Source: Actinomycetota bacterium
GTDB taxonomy: Bacteria > Actinomycetota > Thermoleophilia > RBG-16-64-13
Assembly: GCA_018830645.1 (NCBI GenBank)
Contig: JAHJSA010000050.1
Coordinates: 1 to 64,000, forward strand
Length of the DNA stretch: 64,000 nt
Direction: 5' to 3'
Numbering within the stretch: position 1 is the first letter of the stretch; the number at the start of each line of letters is the position of its first letter. This document shows, piece by piece, positions 1-9,345 of the stretch. Position numbers and translations under genes: made by a program. The notes below the pieces were generated by a model. The model did no database searches and had not been told where the DNA came from. It saw only the letters and a list, made by a program, of their open reading frames with translations.

Positions 1-56
1 AGCGCCGTCGACAGTGAGGAGCAGCGGGACCGGCGCAGACCGATCCCGTGAAGTCC

Positions 57-86
57 GGCGGCCGGGTCGGTAACGACCCGGCCGCC
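57..86. terminator. Perfect 13-bp hairpin upstream of the transporter genes
   Basis: Bases 57-69 and 74-86 are exact reverse complements around a four-base loop (GTAA). There is no T-run after it, so it may be a terminator of a gene ending left of the window or a structured leader. The first 51 bases contain stops in all three plus frames, and I could not identify an upstream gene from so little sequence. A TTGACA hexamer lies at 124-129 but has no convincing -10 partner before the start codon at 157. Confidence 0.5.
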
Positions 87-156
87 GCCTCGCATCCGGC
101 CGCGCGATCGAAAGCGCTCCCAGTTGACACACCGAAGGCAGAGGTTCGAGTAGCAG

Positions 157-1713
157 ATGACCGGTGTAACCGCAGAGACGAGGGTGGCTTCCGCGGAAGT
201 CGTCGTGCGTATCGACGAGGTCTCCAAGTTCTTCCCCGGGGTGGTGGCGAACGACAAGGTCAGTATCGACCTGCGCCGGGGCGAGATCCACGCCCTTCTC
301 GGCGAGAACGGCGCCGGCAAGACCACGATCATGAACGTGCTCTACGGCTTGTACGAGCCCGACGCCGGCTCCCTGGAGGTCCAAGGTCAGCAGGTCCGGA
401 TCGCTTCGCCCAAAGCCGCCTTGCACCTCGGCATCGGCATGGTCCATCAGCACTTCATGCTGATTCCCAAGTTCTCCATCGTGGAGAACGTCGTCCTCGG
501 TCATGAGCCCACCACCAAGACGGGCGCCCTCGACCTGACCGAGGCCCGGTCGCGTCTGATGGACCTGTCCCAGAAGTTCGGCCTCACGGTGGACCCCGAC
601 AGACTCGTGGAAGACACCTCGGTGGGCATGCAACAACGCACGGAGATCCTGAAAACCCTCTACCTTGGCGCCAGTATCCTCATTCTCGACGAGCCGACTG
701 CCGTACTGGCCCCTCAGGAGGTCGGCGACCTCTTTGCCACGATCCGCTCCCTCACCGAAGGTGGACTCTCCATATTCTTCATCAGCCACAAGCTGGAAGA
801 GGTCATGGAGATCAGCGATCGAGTGACCGTGATCCGAGGCGGTCGAGTGGTGGACACCGTGGATACGGCGGCCACCACGAAGGAGGAGTTGGCCAAGCTG
901 ATGGTGGGGCGCGAGGTCGTCCTGCAGGTCGACAAAGAAGCTCAAGAGTCCGGAGCGCCCGTACTGTCCGTGGAGGGCCTGTGTGTGAAGGATCACCGTG
1001 GCCTCATGGCGTTGAACGGTGTGTCGTTCGAGGTGCGCGCGGGCGAGATCCTCGGAATCGCGGGTGTGGACGGAAACGGGCAGATCGAGTTGGAGGAAGC
1101 CATCATCGGTCTGCACAGGCCGTCCGCGGGACGCCTTCTCCTGGACGGTGAGGACATCACCCGGCGTGCGGTGAAATCACGGATCGAGAAGGGCATCGGC
1201 CTGGTGCCTCAGGACCGCCACAAGCGTGGACTCATACTCGACTTCGACCTCACCGAGAACGTCCTGCTGGGCAACCAGTGGCGTTCGCCCTTTACGAAAC
1301 CCCTGGGCCTCGATCGGGAGTACATCCGGAGGTATACCATCGACGGCGTGCGAGAGTTCGCGGTGAAGACTCCCAGCGTGGATTCGGCGGCGAGCACGTT
1401 GTCCGGAGGCAACCAGCAGAAACTGATCCTCGCGCGGGAGCTTCGGAGGGGACCACGTGTGCTTGTTGCGTCGCAACCCACGCGCGGATTGGACGTAGGG
1501 GCCATCGAGTTCGTCCACCGGCAACTCTTGGCCTTCCGTGCGAAGGGAGTGGGCATACTGCTCATCTCGTATGAACTCGAGGAGGTACTGTCCCTATCCG
1601 ACCGCATCCTTGTGCTCTACGAGGGGCAGGTCGTGATGGAAGTGGAGGGGACCGCCGCCGTCCGCGAGGAGATCGGGCTCGCCATGACCGGGGGGAGGCG
1701 GGATGAACACTAG
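157..1713 (+). CDS. Nucleoside/simple-sugar ABC transporter, double ATP-binding protein
   Basis: A 518-residue duplicated ATPase that powers uptake through the two permeases encoded next. The first nucleotide-binding domain has a full Walker A (GENGAGKT, residues 49-56), a signature SVGMQQR and Walker B ILILDEPTAVL. In the second domain the P-loop is degenerate (GVDGNGQIE, no GKT), while LSGGNQQK and the QPTRGLD segment are kept. That asymmetric pattern is typical of the RbsA/YufO group that works with BMP-type binding proteins. No binding-protein gene is visible; it would lie left of the window. The ATG at 157 is the first good start, and the 3' end overlaps the permease by 11 bp. Substrate, nucleoside or sugar, cannot be decided from sequence. 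Confidence 0.93.
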   Translation: MTGVTAETRVASAEVVVRIDEVSKFFPGVVANDKVSIDLRRGEIHALLGENGAGKTTIMNVLYGLYEPDAGSLEVQGQQVRIASPKAALHLGIGMVHQHFMLIPKFSIVENVVLGHEPTTKTGALDLTEARSRLMDLSQKFGLTVDPDRLVEDTSVGMQQRTEILKTLYLGASILILDEPTAVLAPQEVGDLFATIRSLTEGGLSIFFISHKLEEVMEISDRVTVIRGGRVVDTVDTAATTKEELAKLMVGREVVLQVDKEAQESGAPVLSVEGLCVKDHRGLMALNGVSFEVRAGEILGIAGVDGNGQIELEEAIIGLHRPSAGRLLLDGEDITRRAVKSRIEKGIGLVPQDRHKRGLILDFDLTENVLLGNQWRSPFTKPLGLDREYIRRYTIDGVREFAVKTPSVDSAASTLSGGNQQKLILARELRRGPRVLVASQPTRGLDVGAIEFVHRQLLAFRAKGVGILLISYELEEVLSLSDRILVLYEGQVVMEVEGTAAVREEIGLAMTGGRRDEH

Positions 1714-2869
1714 GTCCGATGCCGGCGTCGATCGCCTCGAGTCGCGCCCCTCGGGAGCAGAACGGCTTCGTCGTCTGGCATTCGGGGTAGCACAACCGCT
1801 CGCCAGCGTCATCGTCGCTTTGGTCATCGGGGCGGTGATAATGGCTGCCTCCGGGTTCGATCCCGTCTTGGGCTACGCCGGCCTCTTTCGGTACGCCTTC
1901 CTTTCCGAGTTCAATCTCACGGTCACCGTACTGAACTCGGTGCCGCTCATCTTCACCGGCTTGGCCGTCGCGTTCGGCTTCCGCTGCGGCTTGTTCAATA
2001 TCGGGGCCGAGGGCCAGCTCCTCATCGGGAGTCTGGTCGCCGGGTGGCTCGGCACGCTCATCCACCTGCCCATGATCCTGACCGTCCCGATCCTGCTCAT
2101 CACGGGGTCGGTGGTGGGGGCGGCGTGGGCCTTCTTGCCGGGGGTCCTCAAGGCGACCACGGGCGCGCACGAAGTGATCACAACGATGATGATGTCGTGG
2201 ATCGCGCTCTACCTCACGTCCTACGTGGTGAAGAACGTCCTGATGGACGAACGGTCCACCATCCCGGCCTCGAACCGCATCACCGATGAGGCGAAGCTCC
2301 TCACTCTCGATAAGGCGTTCCCGTTCATCTTCGGGAACCCGACCCGACTCCACCTCGGGGTGATACTCGCTGTCGTGGTGGCCGTGTTCATCTGGTACCT
2401 GCTTTCGCGCACCACCCTCGGGTTCGAGGTCAGGGCTGTGGGCTCGAACCCTTTCGCGGCCGAGTCCGGCGGAGTCTCCATCCGGCGCAACGTCATCTAC
2501 GCCCTCCTGATCTCGGGGGCGTTGGCCGGGTTGGCGGGGACTGTGGAGATACTGGGGCTCCACTTCAGGGTGTTCGACCGCTTCTCGGCCGGGTACGGCT
2601 TCACGGGGATCACCGTGGCGCTGCTCGCCAAGAACCACCCGCTGGGAGTCATTCCGGCTGCCCTGCTGTTCGGGGCGCTCAGCAACGGTGGGGCGGGCAT
2701 GCAGCTTCAGGCGGGCATCCCGGTGGATATCATCGATGTCCTGTCTGGTGTGATCATCTTCCTCGTGGCCGCGGAAGAGATCGTCAAGGCCGTGTCGCGT
2801 AGGAGGGCCAAACGGCTGGCGGCCGCCCAGGCCTCGCTCCCAGGCGACCTCGAGGGAGAGGGGGCCTGA
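1703..2869 (+). CDS. ABC transporter permease, BMP/simple-sugar family (first of two)
   Basis: A 388-residue polytopic membrane protein of the BPD_transp_2 family, forming half of the translocation channel for the preceding ATPase. Hydrophobic helices run from about residue 30 to 365. The family's central GLFNIGAEGQLLIGS segment and the GxxxAGLAGTVEILG region near residue 275 are present. It starts inside the ATPase gene (11-bp overlap), and its stop overlaps the next permease start by one base, so translation is likely coupled. A charged cytoplasmic tail (RRRAKRLAAAQ) ends the protein. The family is clear; the substrate is not. Confidence 0.92.
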   Translation: MNTRSDAGVDRLESRPSGAERLRRLAFGVAQPLASVIVALVIGAVIMAASGFDPVLGYAGLFRYAFLSEFNLTVTVLNSVPLIFTGLAVAFGFRCGLFNIGAEGQLLIGSLVAGWLGTLIHLPMILTVPILLITGSVVGAAWAFLPGVLKATTGAHEVITTMMMSWIALYLTSYVVKNVLMDERSTIPASNRITDEAKLLTLDKAFPFIFGNPTRLHLGVILAVVVAVFIWYLLSRTTLGFEVRAVGSNPFAAESGGVSIRRNVIYALLISGALAGLAGTVEILGLHFRVFDRFSAGYGFTGITVALLAKNHPLGVIPAALLFGALSNGGAGMQLQAGIPVDIIDVLSGVIIFLVAAEEIVKAVSRRRAKRLAAAQASLPGDLEGEGA

Positions 2870-3843
2870 TGGACATCGCCCACGCTTTCGAGGTCATAGC
2901 CGCCATCCTGACCGATCCTTCGACCTACCAGGCGATGCTGAGGATCTCGACTCCTCTCGCCCTCGCGGCTATCGGGGGGACCTTCTGCGAGCGGACCGGT
3001 GTCGTCAATATCGCGCTCGAGGGGATCATGTTGGTCGGCGCCTTCTCCGGCGCGGTGTTCTCCTACTACGCGATGGCCGCGTGGGGCTTCGGAGAAGCGA
3101 CGGCGCCGTGGATAGGCCTGGTCGGCGCGGTGACCATGGGTATGCTCTTCTCCTCCTTGCACGGGCTCGGGAGCATCCACCTCCGGGCGGACCAGGTGGT
3201 GGTCGGGGCGGCCCTGAACATCCTGGCTCTGGGCGCGACTGGTTTCCTGACCCAGGCGTTCTTCGGCGTCGCGGGGGCAAGCCCCCGCGTGGCCTCGTTC
3301 GATCCCATGCCCATACCGCTGCTGTCGGACATCCCGTTTCTCGGCCAAGTCCTCTTCGACCACACCCCGATCGTGTACATGGCCATAGTCGCGGCTATCG
3401 TCGGTCAGTACGTCCTCTTCAGAACCCCTATCGGGTTGCGTATGCGCGCGGTCGGCGAGCATCCGAAGGCTGCGGACACCGTCGGCGTCTCCGTGTACCG
3501 GATCCGATACCTGGGAGTGTTGATCTCGGGCGCGCTCGGCGGTCTGGCCGGCGCGAACCTGAGCCTCGAGGCCGTCTCCCAGTTCTCGGAGAACATGACC
3601 CGCGGTCGGGGCTTCATCGCCTTGGCGGCCAACATCTTCGGCAAGTGGACGCCGATGGGGTCCTGGCTGTCGTCCATGTTGTTCGGTTTCGCGGAATCCC
3701 TGAAGCTGCGCACCCAGGTGATCGACCTGCCGCCGGAGTTCATCTTGATGCTGCCGTATGTGCTCACCATCGTGGTTCTCGCCGGCGCCATGGGTCGCGC
3801 CGTTCCGCCGAACGCCATCGGCAAGCCGTACTCGAAGCAGTGA
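2869..3843 (+). CDS. ABC transporter permease, BMP/simple-sugar family (second of two)
   Basis: A 324-residue membrane protein, shorter than its partner as is usual for YufQ-type permeases. It has the diagnostic TFCERTGVVNIALEGIML segment near residues 38-55 (the equivalent of the NIGAEGQ motif in the first permease) and the RMRAVGEHPKAADTVGV cytoplasmic loop of this family. With the ATPase and first permease it would make a complete transporter apart from the missing binding protein. The gene begins on the last base of the previous stop (TGATG) and ends overlapping the GTG start of the mnmH gene by four bases, so four genes share one operon. Confidence 0.92.
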   Translation: MDIAHAFEVIAAILTDPSTYQAMLRISTPLALAAIGGTFCERTGVVNIALEGIMLVGAFSGAVFSYYAMAAWGFGEATAPWIGLVGAVTMGMLFSSLHGLGSIHLRADQVVVGAALNILALGATGFLTQAFFGVAGASPRVASFDPMPIPLLSDIPFLGQVLFDHTPIVYMAIVAAIVGQYVLFRTPIGLRMRAVGEHPKAADTVGVSVYRIRYLGVLISGALGGLAGANLSLEAVSQFSENMTRGRGFIALAANIFGKWTPMGSWLSSMLFGFAESLKLRTQVIDLPPEFILMLPYVLTIVVLAGAMGRAVPPNAIGKPYSKQ

Positions 3844-4934
3844 GAGTCGAACCTCTTGTCGCTCCCTCCATCTCGGCCAGAGAGGCGGTCGATGGCTCCT
3901 ACGCGCTCGTGGACGTGAGGTCTCCGCGCGAGTTCGCCGAGGGCCACGTGCCTGGGGCCCTGAACCTGCCGCTGCTCAGCGACGAGCAAAGGGCCGCGGT
4001 GGGGGTCGCCTATCGCGAACGGGGGGCGCAGACCGCCCGCATGATCGCGGTGGATCTCATCAGCGGAGGACTGCCCGGATACCTGCGCACCCTGCGTGTT
4101 CTTGCCGGCAGAGGCCGTCGCCCGGCCGTGATGTGCTGGCGCGGGGGAGAACGCAGCAGGAACGCCGTGCTGCTGCTGGCTCTGGTGGGAGTGCAAGCCG
4201 TTCAGGTGGAAGGCGGCTACAAGGCGTACCGCAGGATGGTGTTGGACGACCTCGAGGCGTGGCGACCGGACCGGCCGGTGTTCACCCTCTACGGTCACAC
4301 CGGGTCGGGGAAGACGGCGCTGCTGCGCGCGCTCGTCGACGTTGAAGGCAGCACGATGAAACCCTGGGTCGTCGATCTCGAGGGCCTCGCCCTGCACCGG
4401 GGATCGCTCCTCGGCGGCCTGAACCAACCGGGAGTTCGCACCCAGAAGGACTTCGACGCGCTCCTCCTCGAAGCGCTGGGACGCCCCAAGGGCGACTACA
4501 TCGTGGTGGAGGGTGAAGGCGGTAGGATCGGGCGCCTCTTTCTGCCTCGCTCCGTGGGCGAGCTCGTTCGTGGCGGTATCCCGGTATTGGTGGCGTCGCC
4601 ACTTGAGAAGCGCGCAGAGCGTATCATGGAGGAATACTCGCCCGGCACTTGGGACGGCTCCGACGTCTCGCGCTTCCGAAAGAGCCTCGGATCCATCGGT
4701 GCCCGGCTGCCTTCGGCGATCACCGCCACCTTGAGGGAGGCATTCGATGATGGTAGATTCTACGATGTCGTGCGGGGGCTTCTTGAGTCATACTACGATC
4801 CTCTCTATCAGCGTTCCTCCATCTCGGGGAAAGACTTCGCCCTCGTCTTCGACGTGGGTGAGAACGTCGCTGATGATGCGTCGTGCCTCGCCCGACTCCT
4901 CGAGCCGTTGACCGGCCGCCGAGACACCCATTGA
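3840..4934 (+). CDS. mnmH: tRNA 2-selenouridine synthase (MnmH/SelU)
   Basis: This enzyme replaces sulfur with selenium at the wobble 2-thiouridine of certain tRNAs, using selenophosphate. The 364-residue protein has an N-terminal rhodanese domain (VDVRSPREF; active-site Cys99 in CWRGGERSR) followed by a P-loop domain (GHTGSGKT, residues 152-159). This order and length are diagnostic of SelU, as is the VEGGYKAYR link. The GTG start at 3840 gives a GTGA overlap with the permease stop. The reading frame stays open far upstream, but that part is the antisense-free shadow of the permease. Its presence implies the cell makes selenophosphate (selD), which is not in this window. The operon link to a nucleoside-type transporter is unexplained. 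Confidence 0.93.
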   Translation: MRVEPLVAPSISAREAVDGSYALVDVRSPREFAEGHVPGALNLPLLSDEQRAAVGVAYRERGAQTARMIAVDLISGGLPGYLRTLRVLAGRGRRPAVMCWRGGERSRNAVLLLALVGVQAVQVEGGYKAYRRMVLDDLEAWRPDRPVFTLYGHTGSGKTALLRALVDVEGSTMKPWVVDLEGLALHRGSLLGGLNQPGVRTQKDFDALLLEALGRPKGDYIVVEGEGGRIGRLFLPRSVGELVRGGIPVLVASPLEKRAERIMEEYSPGTWDGSDVSRFRKSLGSIGARLPSAITATLREAFDDGRFYDVVRGLLESYYDPLYQRSSISGKDFALVFDVGENVADDASCLARLLEPLTGRRDTH

Positions 4935-5719
4935 TGTTCGAGATCGGCGATACTCTGCGCGAAGCGCGCATCCGTCAGGGCATGAGCCTGAAGGACGTCG
5001 AGGATGCGCTGAAGATCCGGGGGCGGTACCTGCTCGCGCTCGAACAGGACGACTTCGAAACACTTCCGGGCTCCACGTTCGTGAAGGCCTTCCTGCGCAC
5101 GTATGCCGACTTCCTCGGGCTCGACGCCAACGTGCTGGTGTCGGAGTACGTCGCCCAGAGGCAGCCAGATAGGCAGGAAGTCGTGCGGCAGCCCGTTCGC
5201 ACGTCCTCCGGACCTCGAACGAGATCGCCTCGTCGACAACCGAACTACGTGGTGGTCGCGGTCGCGGCACTCGCGATCATCGTGATCCTGGCATTGGTCT
5301 TCAGGGGCGGCGACGAGGGCCCGGCCACTATCGATCCGGAGAGTGTATCCACCACGCAGACAACCGCCGAGGGTGAGAGCGGGAACGCACCGGACGAAGC
5401 GGTGGCGGGGGTCACGGTGGCGGCCGCCACGCTCGACCCGCCGTCGGATCGGGCTCCCGACACGCTCGACTTGGCTTTGAGGGTCACCCAGAACCGTTGC
5501 TGGGTCGTGATCCGCGAAGGATCGGCCGAAGGCCGCACGCTCTACTCCGGCACCCTCACCGAGGGCGAGGAGCTCACGTATTCGAGCGGAGAGGGGTTGT
5601 GGTTCCGCATCGGTGATCCTTCGGTGGTGGTCCTCTACGTCGACGGTCTGGTACTCGAAGTCCCAGAGCCGTACGGCGACTTTCTCGTGAGGGAGTCGGG
5701 GATCAGGCGGGACGAATGA
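4934..5719 (+). CDS. RodZ-like helix-turn-helix membrane protein with DUF4115 domain
   Basis: A 261-residue protein of the RodZ type, a bitopic protein linking the shape-determining cytoskeleton to the cell wall. Residues 1-70 form the Cro-like HTH (GDTLREARIRQGMSLKDVEDALKI), followed by a basic linker, one membrane segment at about 105-123, a Thr/Ala/Pro-rich stretch and an extracytoplasmic beta domain (DUF4115) from about 185. The ATG at 4934 overlaps the mnmH stop by one base. In many bacteria this gene precedes rimO and pgsA, as it does here. No MreB gene is in the window, so a role in shape is taken from the family. Confidence 0.85.
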   Translation: MFEIGDTLREARIRQGMSLKDVEDALKIRGRYLLALEQDDFETLPGSTFVKAFLRTYADFLGLDANVLVSEYVAQRQPDRQEVVRQPVRTSSGPRTRSPRRQPNYVVVAVAALAIIVILALVFRGGDEGPATIDPESVSTTQTTAEGESGNAPDEAVAGVTVAAATLDPPSDRAPDTLDLALRVTQNRCWVVIREGSAEGRTLYSGTLTEGEELTYSSGEGLWFRIGDPSVVVLYVDGLVLEVPEPYGDFLVRESGIRRDE

Positions 5720-5732
5720 ACCGCGGTGGCCG

Positions 5733-7076
5733 TTGACGACGGCCCCGGGCGTTCACATCATCACGCTGGGGTGCCCCAAGAACGAGGCCGACAGTCAGGC
5801 GTTGACACGCCGCCTGAAGGCCGAGGGGATCCGCGTCGTAGAGGACCCAGCCGGGGCAAGCCACCTTCTGGTGAACACGTGCGGCTTCATCGAAGACGCC
5901 CGAAAAGAATCCATAGGGGCCATACTCGAGGCTGCCGACTGCTATCCCGAGGCGCGCCTTCACGTCATGGGGTGTCTGGTGGAACGATACCGGCCAGAGC
6001 TTGAGGAGGGACTCCCTGAAGTCCACGGCTGGTACGGTCTCGCGGATCTCGGAGCACTGGCCGCGAATCTGAAGGCCGAAGCCGGCTCGGCAGCGGCAGG
6101 CCTGGACCCGTCGCTTCCCGCCTCGAGCAGAGCGAGCATCATAGCCAGTCCGAGCGCCTCCCACGCGTACGTGAAGATCAGTGACGGGTGCGACCATCTG
6201 TGCAGCTTCTGCGCCATCCCCGATATCAAGGGTCCCTACTACTCGTTATCCCTGTCCGAGATCATGGAGCAGGTGGAAGGGGCGCTCGAAGCCGGAGCCC
6301 GCGAACTGGTCTTCGTGGGCCAAGACACCACGTTGTGGCGGTGCGACGGGATGGACGTGCTGGAACTCGTCGGGCTCGTCTCCGAGGATGAGCGTGTGCT
6401 CCGAGTTCGCCTGATGTACCTCCAGCCGGAGCACGTGGACGACCGCTTCCTGGCGATGATGGCCCTCCACCCGAAACTCTGTCGCTACCTCGATATCCCC
6501 TTCCAGCATGCTCACCGGGACGTTCTCCGGGCCATGGGGCGACGCGGCGACGCGGCGACCTACCTGCACCTGCTCGAGAGAGCTAGAATCATCATGCCTG
6601 ACGTGTCGGTGCGCAGCACGTTCATCGTGGGCTTCCCGGGGGAGACGGAGGAACACGTGGCGGCGCTGGGCGACTTCTTGCGGGTCGCGCGCTTCGATCA
6701 TGCCGGCGCCTTCGCGTTCAGTCCGGAGGAAGGCACGTCGGCGGCCGCGTTGGACCGAAGGCCCCCGGCCCTCACGGTGCGGAAAAGGATGTCATACGTC
6801 AGTGCTATACTCGCGGAGTCGGCTGAGCGGGCCTGCAGGGCTCGTGTCGGGGAGCGGTTGGAAGTGCTGATCGATTCGCCGGCCGACGCAGACGCTCCCG
6901 AGGGTGTGGTCGCCATTGGACGCACCCGCGGTCAGGCGCCGGATGTTGACGGCGTGACGTATCTGTCGGGGCGCCTGCCCCCGGATGTGGGCGTGGGGGC
7001 TGCGGTACAAGCGGTCGTCACGGAGGCGATCGGACACGACCTGGTGGCGGAGCCGGATGCGATTGAACCTGCCTAA
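5733..7076 (+). CDS. rimO: Ribosomal protein S12 methylthiotransferase RimO
   Basis: A radical-SAM enzyme that methylthiolates the conserved Asp of ribosomal protein S12. The 447-residue protein has the three Cys of the N-terminal cluster domain (Cys14, Cys50, Cys81) and the radical-SAM CxxxCxxC at 153-157-160 (CDHLCSFC), then a TRAM-like C-terminal region. The TLGCPKNEADSQ start and the SFCAIPDIKGPYYS stretch separate RimO from its paralogue MiaB (12074-13492 in this window). The start is taken as TTG at 5733, 13 bases after the upstream stop; no ATG fits. The C-terminus overlaps pgsA by 20 bp. Confidence 0.95.
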   Translation: MTTAPGVHIITLGCPKNEADSQALTRRLKAEGIRVVEDPAGASHLLVNTCGFIEDARKESIGAILEAADCYPEARLHVMGCLVERYRPELEEGLPEVHGWYGLADLGALAANLKAEAGSAAAGLDPSLPASSRASIIASPSASHAYVKISDGCDHLCSFCAIPDIKGPYYSLSLSEIMEQVEGALEAGARELVFVGQDTTLWRCDGMDVLELVGLVSEDERVLRVRLMYLQPEHVDDRFLAMMALHPKLCRYLDIPFQHAHRDVLRAMGRRGDAATYLHLLERARIIMPDVSVRSTFIVGFPGETEEHVAALGDFLRVARFDHAGAFAFSPEEGTSAAALDRRPPALTVRKRMSYVSAILAESAERACRARVGERLEVLIDSPADADAPEGVVAIGRTRGQAPDVDGVTYLSGRLPPDVGVGAAVQAVVTEAIGHDLVAEPDAIEPA

Positions 7077-7704
7077 CTCCATCACCGTCTTCCGTATACT
7101 GCTCATCCCGGTCTTCATGGTGCTCCTGCTGGGGAGTCTTCCGCTCGGCGCGGATAAGGCTCGCGCAGACGAACTGAGTGCTCTGCTGGCCGCGTTGGTC
7201 TTCGGGTTGGCGGCGGCCAGTGACTCCCTAGACGGGTATTTCGCGCGCAGACGCCGCCAGATCACAGTCCTCGGGGCGTTCCTCGACCCACTCGCCGACA
7301 AGCTTCTCGTCTCTGCCGCCCTGTTGGCGCTCATCGAACTGCAGAAGCTGTCCGCGTGGATTGCTATGGTGATAATAGCTCGGGAGTTCGCGGTCTCGGG
7401 GTTGAGGATGGTGGCGGCGGCGGAAGCTGTCATCATCCCGGCGAGTAAGTGGGGCAAGGCGAAGACGGCCGGCCAGATGGCCGCCATCCTTGCGGTGATC
7501 CTCGATCCGGCGGTGGAACTCGCCGGTAGGCGTATCTCGTGGTACCTGGTGATGGTCGCCGTCGTTCTGACCATTTGGAGCGGCATCGACTACTTCGTCA
7601 AGGCGCGCGAACGCCTGTACATGCCCGAGAGGCCGTCCGAGGAGCCTCGGGTGCCGGCTGAGGGCGCGGACGAAGTGGAGGAGAGAGCCAGGGGTGGAGG
7701 CTGA
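7057..7704 (+). CDS. pgsA: CDP-diacylglycerol-glycerol-3-phosphate 3-phosphatidyltransferase (PgsA)
   Basis: Makes phosphatidylglycerol phosphate at the membrane, the committed step to anionic phospholipids. The 215-residue protein carries the full CDP-alcohol phosphatidyltransferase motif: Asp59-Gly60, Ala63-Arg64, Gly73, Asp77, Asp81, with the extra Asp56. Several hydrophobic helices surround it. ATG at 7057 gives the canonical N-terminus MRLNLPNSITVFR; longer in-frame extensions lie inside rimO and look unlike the family. The C-terminus is charged ([20 protein letters not shown]) and overlaps thpR by 11 bp. Confidence 0.94.
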   Translation: MRLNLPNSITVFRILLIPVFMVLLLGSLPLGADKARADELSALLAALVFGLAAASDSLDGYFARRRRQITVLGAFLDPLADKLLVSAALLALIELQKLSAWIAMVIIAREFAVSGLRMVAAAEAVIIPASKWGKAKTAGQMAAILAVILDPAVELAGRRISWYLVMVAVVLTIWSGIDYFVKARERLYMPERPSEEPRVPAEGADEVEERARGGG

Positions 7705-8248
7705 GAGGGCTCGACTATTCGTGGGCCTGCCCGCGCCCGTTGGCGTCGTCGACGTGGTGAGGGGGGCACAGGTATCGCTGCTCGTGGGAGCGGGGTGGCG
7801 GCATACCCCAGTGGAGCGCCTGCACGTGACGTTGGCCTTCATCGGTGAGGTGTCGCAAGGGAGTCTGGAGACGGCTCGAGAATCCGTGGTAGGGCTCGAA
7901 GGCGCTCAGGGCGGGGTTCCCGAGCTTGACGGCTTCCTGTTCCTGCCAGCCCCCAGCCGAGCGCGGGTGGTGGCGCTCGGATTTCACGATCCCGAGCAGG
8001 TGTTCGAAGGACTGTATGAGGAGCTGATGGGCCGGCTCGAGTCGGCGGGTGTGATGAAGCGAGAGGGCCGCGCCTTCCGTCCTCATCTGACCATCGCCCG
8101 CTCGCGACGGCCTGTCGAGGTCGGACCAATGTCCGATGTACCCAGGAGCGTGTTCTCGGTAGAGTCCATGTGCCTGTATCGAAGCGAGCTGCGCCGTGAG
8201 GGCCCCGTCTACACAGTCGTAGAGCGGATCGCACTGAGTCGAAGTTGA
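7694..8248 (+). CDS. thpR: RNA 2',3'-cyclic phosphodiesterase / 2'-5' RNA ligase family (ThpR)
   Basis: A 184-residue 2H-phosphoesterase. Both catalytic H-x-T-x signatures are visible: HVTL at residue 44 ([13 protein letters not shown]) and HLTI in [10 protein letters not shown]. The family opens 2',3'-cyclic phosphates on RNA. The GTG start at 7694 lies within the end of pgsA. A position between pgsA and recA, often held by cinA in other bacteria, is consistent with the family's usual neighbourhood. The cellular substrate is not known from sequence. Confidence 0.9.
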   Translation: MEAERARLFVGLPAPVGVVDVVRGAQVSLLVGAGWRHTPVERLHVTLAFIGEVSQGSLETARESVVGLEGAQGGVPELDGFLFLPAPSRARVVALGFHDPEQVFEGLYEELMGRLESAGVMKREGRAFRPHLTIARSRRPVEVGPMSDVPRSVFSVESMCLYRSELRREGPVYTVVERIALSRS

Positions 8249-8270
8249 GCCAACGAGGCTAGGAGGAGAC

Positions 8271-9344
8271 GTGGAGAAAGACAAAGCCCTGGACATGGCG
8301 GTGAGCCAGATCGAACGTCAGTTCGGCAAGGGCGCAATAATGAGAATGGGCGACGAGGCTGCGTCGGTCCGCGTTGCGGCGATATCCACGGGGTCCCTGG
8401 GTCTCGATCTGGGGCTCGGCGTCGGTGGAGTCCCCCGCGGCCGAGTGGTAGAAGTGTTCGGCCCTGAATCCAGCGGCAAGACCACTCTCGCCTTCCACAT
8501 GATCGCTGAAGCTCAGAAGGCGGGCGGGAAAGCCGCCTTCATCGACGCCGAGCACGCGATGGACCCTATGTACGCCAGGAAGATCGGTGTGATGGTCGAT
8601 GATCTTCTCCTCTCTCAACCTGACAATGGCGAGCAGGCTCTCGAGATCGCGGAGTTGCTCATACGCAGTGGGGCTCTCGATATCCTCGTGATCGATTCGG
8701 TCGCCGCCCTCACGCCCCGCGCCGAGATCGAAGGCGAGATGGGCGATTCGCATGTGGGTCTCCAGGCTCGGCTCATGAGCCAGGCGCTCAGGAAGCTGGC
8801 CGGCACCATCAACAAGACCCAGACGACGGCGGTCTTCATCAATCAGTTGCGCGAGAAGGTCGGAGTCATGTTCGGCAATCCCGAGGTCACGCCGGGAGGT
8901 CGGGCGCTCAAGTTCTACGCCTCGGTCCGGCTGGATATCCGCCGTATCGAGACGCTGAAGGACGGCGATCAGGCGGTTGGCAACCGCGTAAGGGTGCGGG
9001 TGGTCAAGAACAAGGTCGCGCCTCCCTTCAAACAGGCCGAGTTCGACATCATGTACGGTTTCGGCATCTCCGTGGAGGGTGAGGTGCTCGATATGGCGGT
9101 CGAACACAAGATCGTCCAGAAGAGCGGTGCATGGTACAGCTACGGCGATCTGCGCCTGGGTCAAGGCAGAGAGAACGTGAAGCAGTTTCTGAAGGCGGAC
9201 CGTCCACTGCTCGAGAAGTTGCGCTCGGAGATCCTCGCTCAACATCAACCGAAGATCGAGGCGGAGCCGGAGGTCGAGATCCCGGAGACGCCGGCCGAGA
9301 CCCCGGGAACGCCGGTCCAGGTCGCCCCCGCGGCCGCCGAGTGA
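8271..9344 (+). CDS. recA: Recombinase RecA
   Basis: The DNA strand-exchange ATPase of homologous recombination and SOS signalling. The 357 residues include Walker A GPESSGKT (64-71), the Walker B region [24 protein letters not shown], the L2 loop region with [27 protein letters not shown] (given here only as a landmark), and an acidic Pro/Glu-rich C-terminus. A strong Shine-Dalgarno (AGGAGGAG, 8261-8268) precedes GTG 8271. Only 22 bp separate it from thpR and no LexA-like box is seen there, so it is either read from upstream or has a promoter inside thpR. Confidence 0.98.
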   Translation: MEKDKALDMAVSQIERQFGKGAIMRMGDEAASVRVAAISTGSLGLDLGLGVGGVPRGRVVEVFGPESSGKTTLAFHMIAEAQKAGGKAAFIDAEHAMDPMYARKIGVMVDDLLLSQPDNGEQALEIAELLIRSGALDILVIDSVAALTPRAEIEGEMGDSHVGLQARLMSQALRKLAGTINKTQTTAVFINQLREKVGVMFGNPEVTPGGRALKFYASVRLDIRRIETLKDGDQAVGNRVRVRVVKNKVAPPFKQAEFDIMYGFGISVEGEVLDMAVEHKIVQKSGAWYSYGDLRLGQGRENVKQFLKADRPLLEKLRSEILAQHQPKIEAEPEVEIPETPAETPGTPVQVAPAAAE

Positions 9345-9345
9345 C

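Noticed and set aside
1-51. 3' end of an upstream gene, perhaps a BMP binding protein
   Set aside because: All three frames close within 73 bases and none shows a recognisable C-terminus, so no gene is called.
3081-3839. In-frame extension upstream of mnmH
   Set aside because: The extension overlaps the second permease, is Arg/Pro/Gly rich and has no rhodanese similarity before residue 1 of the chosen start.
8249-8270. LexA/SOS operator before recA
   Set aside because: The 22-bp gap contains only a Shine-Dalgarno; no palindromic box is seen.
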